Below, one piece after another: positions 1 to 6,200 of a DNA stretch of 12,077 bases. Position 1 is the first letter of the stretch, and every line of letters begins with the position of its first letter. The translations under genes and the position numbers were made by a program. The notes beneath the pieces are model-generated. The model did no database searches. It was not told the DNA's origin and worked only from the letters and a program-made list of their open reading frames with translations. Source of the stretch: Flavobacteriales bacterium UBA7690. GTDB taxonomy: Bacteria; Bacteroidota; Bacteroidia; Flavobacteriales_F; PHOS-HE28. The stretch covers positions 25,387 through 37,463 of the forward strand of contig DLGQ01000105.1 of assembly GCA_002482775.1 (NCBI GenBank). The letters are read 5' to 3'.

Positions 1-79
1 TTCCCCTTTCCACTGATCGAATTCGCGGCGCAGGAAGGCGACCCCTTCGGGCGCTGACAGGAGTGCGGTGCGCTTGATC
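1..79 (-). repeat. 79-bp exact direct repeat, copy A (3' fragment of a SpoIIE phosphatase gene)
   Basis: These 79 bases are identical to 2086-2164, inside the phosphatase gene at 2041-2778. Read on the minus strand they encode the same 26 residues (IKRTALLSAPEG onward, ending QWKGE). Identity stops abruptly at base 80: 'gatcc' here, 'gatca' there. The remaining 45 bp of the phosphatase 3' end would lie outside the window to the left. Upstream of the repeat on the minus strand there is no phosphatase sequence, so this copy is at most a gene fragment. It could be a real partial duplication, or an artefact at a contig end, since an exact match of about k-mer length at an edge is typical of assembly. 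Confidence 0.9.
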
Positions 80-107
80 CGGTAAACATTCCAGGCCCCG
101 ACCGCGG

Positions 108-1103
108 CTATTCCTGCGCCCCCAATGCTAGCTGGTAAACCGGCTCCGTCACCGCCCTTCCATCGTGGAAGAAGAACACCGCCCCATAGGCGTGTACCAC
201 TTTCCGCAGTTCGCTGCACCCATCGGCGGTGGCGATGCGGTCGGTACGGATCACGAAACGCGGGTGCGCTTCGATGTCGTGCGTACCGCAAGGGCGGCTG
301 TCGGTAGCGGGAGGTTCGGGCGTGGCGTGCGTTGGTGTGGTGCGCAGGATGGCGGGTTGCGTGCGGGCCACGGGAGTGGCGGACTTGGCAACGACCGGCG
401 CGGGCGGCGAGATGCTGACGGCCGGGGCCACTGCAACAGGTGCCACGTCCAAGGGCGCCGGTAGTGGTGCTTCTTCCACCACGTCCACGGGTTCTGCTGG
501 TACAGGTGTGGGGGTTGGTTCCGGTGCTGCTGCGGGTGATGTGGCGGCGCTTGTGGAGGCTTGTGCAAGGAGCGAAGCGAAGGCCGCTGCGAGCGGGTCT
601 GCACCGGCGCTGTTGCCGAGTGCGCTGGCGGGCATCCGCGCGTGCAGCCGGGGCAGGGGTCCAACGAGTTCGATGCGGGTATAGTCCGTGGTGTAGGTGA
701 AGTCGGCCCGATCCTCTTCGAAGGTGACCAGGCCCACGGGTCCGGCGTATTGGAAGGGGGTGCCGTGCTGTTCCACGGCCAGTTCGATCAGCACGGGGAA
801 CTCGTACGCCTTGCGCCCGAACGCCGGGGGCACGGTGCAGTCGAACAAGACCTCCTTGGTGGGGCAGCCCGCATGCTCGGCGCGCAACAGGTAGGTGGAA
901 TGGAGGGGAAGTTCCAGATCGAACCGGCTGGAGCTGAGGTCCACTTGGAACGGGGCGCTGTACTCGGGCACCACGGTCAGTTTCACACCTTTCCAGGAAC
1001 CGGCTTTCACCCGCACGATACCATCGATGTGGACCACATCGGCGCGCAGCATACCCGGCAGGCCGACGAGACCGGCGATAAGGAGCGCATGGAATGAACG
1101 CAT
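108..1103 (-). CDS. Exported protein with Pro/Ala-rich linker, uncharacterised Bacteroidota envelope family
   Basis: This 331-residue protein is predicted to be exported. I chose the ATG at 1101-1103 because it starts directly with a signal peptide (MRSFHALLIAGLVGLPGMLRA). The in-frame extension to 1235 adds 44 residues without that character and runs through a terminator-like hairpin. Residues about 22-160 form a beta-rich N-terminal domain containing the stretch QYAGPVGLVTFEEDRADFTY. Residues about 165-275 are a low-complexity Pro/Ala/Val/Thr linker, probably a flexible spacer. The C-terminal 55 residues form a compact module (FVIRTDR, then KVVHAYGAVFFFHDGRAVTE). From memory, Flavobacteriales envelope proteins share both end modules ('pVG.i.fd..tddF.Yd.dY' and 'KV.H.wGg.yyF..G..I'), but no function is known to me. 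It is transcribed divergently from the MORN-repeat gene. No catalytic motif is visible. The coding call is firm; function is unknown. Confidence 0.8.
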   Translation of the reverse strand: MRSFHALLIAGLVGLPGMLRADVVHIDGIVRVKAGSWKGVKLTVVPEYSAPFQVDLSSSRFDLELPLHSTYLLRAEHAGCPTKEVLFDCTVPPAFGRKAYEFPVLIELAVEQHGTPFQYAGPVGLVTFEEDRADFTYTTDYTRIELVGPLPRLHARMPASALGNSAGADPLAAAFASLLAQASTSAATSPAAAPEPTPTPVPAEPVDVVEEAPLPAPLDVAPVAVAPAVSISPPAPVVAKSATPVARTQPAILRTTPTHATPEPPATDSRPCGTHDIEAHPRFVIRTDRIATADGCSELRKVVHAYGAVFFFHDGRAVTEPVYQLALGAQE

Positions 1104-1427
1104 GGGAATGGAACTATGTCCAGAGGGCCAAGCGCCGTGCCGGACCAACAAAAAGCCACGCTGGTGGCCGTTCGCGAACGCTTGTCCGGGAGACACTTCC
1201 ACTGCTTTCGCCTGACGCTCCGGCGGTTCGCGCATTCTTCGACCAGCGCGTTCGGTAGCCCGACGGACGGGCGGTGTGGGCCACGAATGGGAAATTGTGG
1301 AGGCACCACCACACTATCCCGAGGAAATGGGCGCAGTGGATCACACACGTTGCCCACTTCCAGCCTAGGGAACCCTTTGGCACGGCATTGCCATGTACCC
1401 ACACAGGAAACTTGAACACCCACAGCC
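1104..1427. other. Divergent intergenic region (324 bp)
   Basis: This stretch lies between the starts of two divergent genes and must contain both promoters, but I find no good match to the Bacteroidota TAnnTTTG -7 element on either strand. The only clear structure is the leftward terminator-like hairpin at 1147-1169. Reading frames through the region have no recognisable protein character. A small leftward RNA ending at the hairpin is possible but not shown. Confidence 0.6.
1147..1169 (-). terminator. Terminator-like hairpin facing left, upstream of the 108-1103 gene
   Basis: On the minus strand the sequence reads gccac-cagc-gtggc followed by TTTTTGTTGG: a 5-bp stem, a 4-nt loop and a U-tract. 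The tail TTTTTGTTGG matches the tails of the two stronger terminators at 11378-11405 and 11909-11940. It ends about 44 nt upstream of the ATG at 1103, so it would stop a transcript heading into that gene. No minus-strand gene lies between it and the phosphatase stop at 2041. It could be an attenuator, the end of a small RNA, or a relic of a lost gene. Confidence 0.5.
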
Positions 1428-1931
1428 ATGCGTTCACACCTCCTCCCCGCACTCGCCATCGCCATCGCCCTTCCGCTGCACGCGTTAGCGACAACACCAC
1501 CCGTAGACCGCTACACGCGCGTAGAAGGGTTGATGGCCGATATGGAACACGTAACACCCAACACGGCGGAGAGCGCCTACCTGCGCCTGGTGCTGGCGGG
1601 TGAAGATGGTACCTACCACGTCTGTATCGTCGCCAACGACCCCATGAAGGTGGTGCGGATGACGGGGCGGTACTTGGATAGTGCGCTTACCGTGGCACAC
1701 GGCGAATTCAGCTACTTCCACGCGAACGGCCGCAAGGAATCGACCGGCGTATTCGTCAACGGCGTGAAGTCCGGCCAATGGGTGCGCTGGAATGCCTCCG
1801 GAGAACCGCTGGCCACCAAGGAGTACATCGGACTGGTCGGCGATGCCCTGAACGACCACCTGGGCCTGAGCACCACGGCACCTACGCTGAACCCGAAAAG
1901 GGATCGGGAGGTGATCGTGATGTCGTTCTGA
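1428..1931 (+). CDS. Small exported MORN/YwqK-type repeat protein
   Basis: This 167-residue protein has an N-terminal signal peptide (MRSHLLPALAIAIALPLHALA, cleavage after about residue 21). Residues about 92-133 carry MORN-like repeats: GEFSYFHANGRKESTG, then GVFVNGVKSGQWVRW, then a third partial unit around GEPLATKEY. Such repeats (G-x-x-x-x-[YF]-x-x-[NG]-G) occur in the family often labelled 'YwqK toxin-antitoxin antitoxin', but in Bacteroidota they are common in exported proteins of unknown role, and no toxin partner is seen here. There is no lipobox cysteine and no T9SS domain, so it is probably periplasmic. The gene converges on the phosphatase across 109 bp (1932-2040) that show no clear terminator. 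An AGGA lies 19 nt before the ATG, too far to be a convincing ribosome site. Confidence 0.82.
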   Translation: MRSHLLPALAIAIALPLHALATTPPVDRYTRVEGLMADMEHVTPNTAESAYLRLVLAGEDGTYHVCIVANDPMKVVRMTGRYLDSALTVAHGEFSYFHANGRKESTGVFVNGVKSGQWVRWNASGEPLATKEYIGLVGDALNDHLGLSTTAPTLNPKRDREVIVMSF

Positions 1932-2040
1932 GGGTGGGCGTGACAGTGGGTCCGTTGTAACCCCGCACAGTGTTACCCGATAGCCCGTTCGGCCGATGGT
2001 GGCGCGTGCAAGTCCGTTCAGGAGCATCCCCCAGCGTCCA

Positions 2041-2778
2041 CTACAGGTCCAACATCACGATCAGCACATCGTCCACTTGCTCTTCTTCCCCTTTCCACTG
2101 ATCGAATTCGCGGCGCAGGAAGGCGACCCCTTCGGGCGCTGACAGGAGTGCGGTGCGCTTGATCAACGAGCGGAACTGATCGGCCTTCATCTTCTTCCCC
2201 AGCTGCCCGCCGAATTGGGACTGGTACCCGTCCGTTGAAAGCACCAACCGATCACCGGGTCGCAATTGGTAACGGACCTGCTTGAACACTTTCTCCTCCG
2301 GCTCCATACATCCACCGAGCGCGTGCCGCGAACATTCCAGGCGGATCAGTTCCCCATCGCGCAGGATCAAGCACCGCATCAACGCTCCGGCGAAGGTCAG
2401 TTCCAGGTTGTTCCTGTCCAGCATCAGCAAACCGATATCCATACCGTCGTGCACCGGGTTCTCGGCTCGGTGCTGATCGAACAGTCCACTGAGAGCGCGG
2501 TCCACTTCGGTGAGGATCCGCTGCGGCGAGAGCAGGCGGCGGTCCAACACCATCTGGTTCAGCAGGCTGTTGCCCAACATGGACATCATGGCACCGGGAA
2601 CGCCATGCCCTGTACAATCCGCGACGGCCAGAAACACGTGTTCGGTGGTCTCGTGATGCCAAATGAAATCGCCGCTCACCACATCCTTGGGCCGCGATAG
2701 GCAGGCTATGCTGGAGAAGACGTCGATGGTCCGTGGTGTAGCCCGCGCGTGAACGCCTGTGCGGGGGAAGGCTAGCAC
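2041..2778 (-). CDS. SpoIIE/PP2C-family serine/threonine phosphatase, catalytic domain only
   Basis: This 245-residue protein is a PP2C-type phosphatase of the SpoIIE/RsbU class, which dephosphorylates phosphoserine or phosphothreonine proteins using two metal ions. Visible motifs are RPKDVVSGDF (metal Asp37), AVADCTGHGVPGAMMSMLGN (Asp54), DGMDIGLLMLD, the STDGYQSQFGG motif (Asp183) and EQVDDVLIVML (Asp236/237), so the active site looks complete. Bacteroidota relatives normally carry a long N-terminal sensor (TPR, GAF or 7TM) and a coiled coil ending in an 'AILP' helix; here all of that is absent. The only start in this frame is a GTG at 2776-2778, just inside a stop at 2791-2793, and the first 15-20 residues have no family character. 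The gene may be a stand-alone phosphatase or a 5'-truncated remnant. Bases 2086-2164 recur exactly at 1-79. Confidence 0.85.
   Translation of the reverse strand: MLAFPRTGVHARATPRTIDVFSSIACLSRPKDVVSGDFIWHHETTEHVFLAVADCTGHGVPGAMMSMLGNSLLNQMVLDRRLLSPQRILTEVDRALSGLFDQHRAENPVHDGMDIGLLMLDRNNLELTFAGALMRCLILRDGELIRLECSRHALGGCMEPEEKVFKQVRYQLRPGDRLVLSTDGYQSQFGGQLGKKMKADQFRSLIKRTALLSAPEGVAFLRREFDQWKGEEEQVDDVLIVMLDL
2086..2164 (-). repeat. 79-bp exact direct repeat, copy B
   Basis: This is the in-gene copy of the repeat at 1-79, covering phosphatase residues 206-231. The flanking sequence continues the phosphatase reading frame normally on both sides, so this copy is the native context and copy A is the displaced one. 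Confidence 0.9.
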
Positions 2779-3253
2779 TGGACGGGCATCTCATCCAATA
2801 CTGGAAGTGGGTATTGCATCGCGGGCCTCAACCCTGTATGTTCGCGTGGCGTAAGCCCGTGTTGCCCACGGCTTTCGTTCGGTTCCTCTCTCCCATCAGC
2901 CACCACCACCACCGATGGTCTCGTACCCTTTTCGCAACGGGCTTGGCGGCATGCACGCAAGCCCATGCTGCATGTATTAGCGCGTTCCAGTGCACAGCGT
3001 AGCGGTGCACCTTCCGGCTGCCCCGTGGCGATCACCTGTTTGGCAGGCTGGCCGGTGCGAACCCGTAGTTCTACCGGTGCGCCAACGCTGCCGCTGCCGC
3101 GAACCTGCGCCTTGAGCCATGCAGGTGACATGTACCGGACCATGGTGCATCCCTTGCGCACCGCCAGCCGCACCCCACCGCACACATTGCCCGATGCCGC
3201 CACCTGAGCGGCCCAACGAACACTACCAACCCAACCCCTCACTCTCCCGCATC
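2779..3253. other. Gene-poor intergenic region (475 bp) between divergent genes
   Basis: No gene here can be supported. The longest minus-strand frame (2772-3242) runs into the phosphatase start and overlaps it as GTGCTAG (start GTG, stop TAG). It has no recognisable domain, and the plus strand is also open over much of the same stretch (2965-3207), as expected in GC-rich DNA. A weak promoter-like pair on the plus strand is TTG at 2814-2816 and TATGTTCG at 2837-2844 with a 20-bp gap, resembling the Bacteroidota TTG / TAnnTTTG arrangement. If real it would give the protease a leader of about 400 nt. The final 40 bp before the protease ATG are C/A-rich with no Shine-Dalgarno. Confidence 0.5.
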
Positions 3254-6200
3254 ATGTTCCCGACCTCCACCCACCGACGCCTCAGCGCACTGCTGTTCGC
3301 GTTCATCGCACTGGTCGTGCACGTCCGTGCCCAGACCAATTGCGCCTTCACCTCTATACTGGCGCAGGGGTACACCGTCTCCATCCAGTCCGTGGTGGAG
3401 AACCCGAACGGCACGCACACCATCGTGTTACAGGTGGTGAACAACGGCTGCTCGGGCTGCAAGAAGCTGAACAGCTTCACCGTGCAGGCGGCACCGGGCA
3501 CCTACAGTAACGTGAGTGTGCAACTGATCTCGGGCGCCTTCACGTACGCCAACCTCAGCATGGGGCCCAACCTGTCGGGCACAACGCTCACGGGGTTCCG
3601 CATCAACAACTCCAACGGTATGGGCAATGGGCAGGCGGCGGCCTTCTCCATCACCTACACCTTGTCCGGTCCGTTGCAGGCCCAGCGCACGGAGATCAAG
3701 GCCGGTACGCAGAACACCATCCTCGCGAGCAACTTCACGGCCGCGAACTTCCAAGCAGTGAAGGATTGCCTGGCACCGGCACCCGCGGTCATCTTCCCTT
3801 ACTTCAACCCCACGGTGAACAAGTCGTACGACATCATCGGCGTGGAGCTCACCTCACTCTACACCATCTACCAGAGCACAGGCACTTACATCTCCGACGA
3901 CATCTTCCAGATCCTGGGCAACAGTGTGCGGATCGCTATCCGCACCAAGCCTGGGCAGCACGAGGCAGCGGTGAGCCTGCTGGCCACATCCACCTACGGC
4001 CTGGTACAGGAACTGAACGACCCGGCCAATAACCAGGTGAACGGCACCTACCCCATCAACAAGCTACTGCTGCTGAACCAGCTGCCCACCCTGCTCGTGA
4101 GCGCGCGCCCCATTTATGCGGCGCTGAGCAACGCTGGCCTCATCACCAGCCAGGGGGATACGGCCCTGCGTTCGTTCCGCGCACGCCAGGTATTCGGTGT
4201 GGACGGCACGGGCATCAAGGTGGGCGTGATCAGCGACAGCTACAACACCAAGCTGGGCGACCAGGCCGCGGACGATGTGTTGCGTGGCGACCTACCGGGC
4301 CTCGCCAACGCGGCGCACCCTGATCCGGTACAAGTGATACAGGAATTCCCTTTCGGCACGCGCACCGATGAGGGCCGCGCCATGCTGCAGATCATACACG
4401 ATGTGGCCCCCGGCGCCGAGCTGGCCTTCCACACGGGCTTCACCGGCGCACTGGACATGGCAGCGGGCATCCGCGCGCTAGAGCAGGCCGGCTGTGATGT
4501 GATCGTGGACGACGTGTCGTACATCTCCGAGCCGTGCTTCCGCGATGGCGTTATCGCCCAGGCGGTGGATGCCGTGAAAGCCCTGGGTGTGACCTATTTC
4601 TCGGCCGCAGGCAACTTCGGCACCAAGTCCTGGCAGGGCACCTTCGCTCCCGTGGCGGCGCCCGCAGGGCTGGTGGGCCAAGCTCACAACTTCCGCAGTG
4701 GCTTCGGCACGGGAACGGACATCCTCCAAGGCATCACGCTCTACGAAGGCGAATACACCCTGGTGATGCAGTGGGACGATGGCACCCCCGGCACCACCAC
4801 CAGCTCGGACTTCGACATCTACCTGGCCAACACCAACGGTAGCACGCTCTTCGGCTTCAACCGCATGAACGTGGGCGGCGACCCACTGGAGGTGCTGCCC
4901 TTCGTGGTAACGGCGGATTCCGTGCAGTCCAACATCGTGATCGTGCGCGAGAGCGGCACGGCGGCCGCCACGCTGAAGTACATCGTGTACCGCGGTACGG
5001 TGAAGATCAACGAGTACGGCGGGCTCACCAGCAGCACCATCACCGGCCAGGCCAACGCGGCCGGTGCCATCGCGGTGGGCGCGGTGCTCTACACCAACAC
5101 ACCGGAATACGGCGGCGTACCCGGTGCGGCCTCCTTCTCCTCACGCGGCGGTACGCTGGTGAACGGCGTGGACCGCAACAAACCCGACCTGTGCGCACCC
5201 AACGGCGTGAACACTTCGGTGGACCTGGGCGGGGTGAACTACGATGGCGATGCCTTCCCCAACTTCTTCGGCACCAGCGCCGCTGCACCGCACGCCGCCG
5301 GTGTGGCCGCCCTGATCCAGCATGGGCGCAACAAATACTACGGCACCACGCTCTCGCCGGACCTGCTGAAAGGCCTGTTGCAGAACACGGCCACGGACAT
5401 GGGCACGCCAGGTTACGATGTGGCTTCGGGCGCGGGCCTTATCCTGGCCGATTCGGCCTTGATGGGTATGGCCAGTCCCACACCGTACATCCACGGTATC
5501 TCATACGACACCACGCTGACGCCCGGGGTGGACACCCTGCTGCTTACCGTGTATGGCGAATACCTCAACGACCAGTCCACCGTGTGGTTGGATGGCGCAC
5601 CGCTCACCAGCGGCGTGGTCATCCAGGGAGACACCGCCATCATCACCCTGGTGCAACCCTTCACCGGGCTCTATCCGCAGATCCAGGTGTACAACCCGCC
5701 CATGGCCGGCACCAACGGCAACGATGGCGGCCTCAGCAACCCGCTCTACTTCACCACCAAGGAGACCGTGCTGGTGCGCGTGGGCGATGCCACCAAGAAG
5801 TACGGTGAAATGCTGCCCGTGTTCACGGCCCAGTACTCGGTGGAAAGCGTGAATGGCAGCACACCGCTGGCATCTGCCGGCCTCACCCAGGCAGAGGTGG
5901 ACCGCATCCTCGGCTTGGACCTCACCACCATCGCCACACCGCTGAGCAACGTGGGCCTCTGGGCCATCACCACCGATGCCAGCGACCCCTTGAGCCCGAA
6001 CAGCACTGTGGCGGCCACAAGTACCTTGGACATCTCCTTGCTGGAGCGCTACAACTTCTTGGTGGATGATGGCCTGCTCACCATCGACCCTGTGGGCCTG
6101 CACATCACTCCGCGCGACACCACCGTGGTGTACAACGTGCCGCTCACCTACCTGGGCCTCAACTATGCGCTTAGCAATGGCGCCACCATCACCTCCACGG

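Noticed and set aside
229..684. 151-codon plus-strand frame rich in Ala and Gly
   Set aside because: It is antisense to the Pro/Ala linker of the 108-1103 gene and is explained by that low-complexity sequence.
1266..1278. gacgggcggtgtg, the near-universal 16S rRNA motif around position 1392-1406 (reverse complement)
   Set aside because: The match ends after 13 bases and no other 16S sequence follows on either side. A chance match in GC-rich DNA is the simplest explanation.
3119..3253. 45-residue N-terminal extension of the protease
   Set aside because: It precedes a clear signal peptide at 3254, has no domain character, and would bury the export signal.
5144..5167. RGGTLVNG in the subtilase core, similar to the RGTALVNG array
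   Set aside because: It belongs to the normal subtilase FSSRGG...KPDL.AP motif, is 1 kb from the array and differs in two residues, so it is not counted as an array member.
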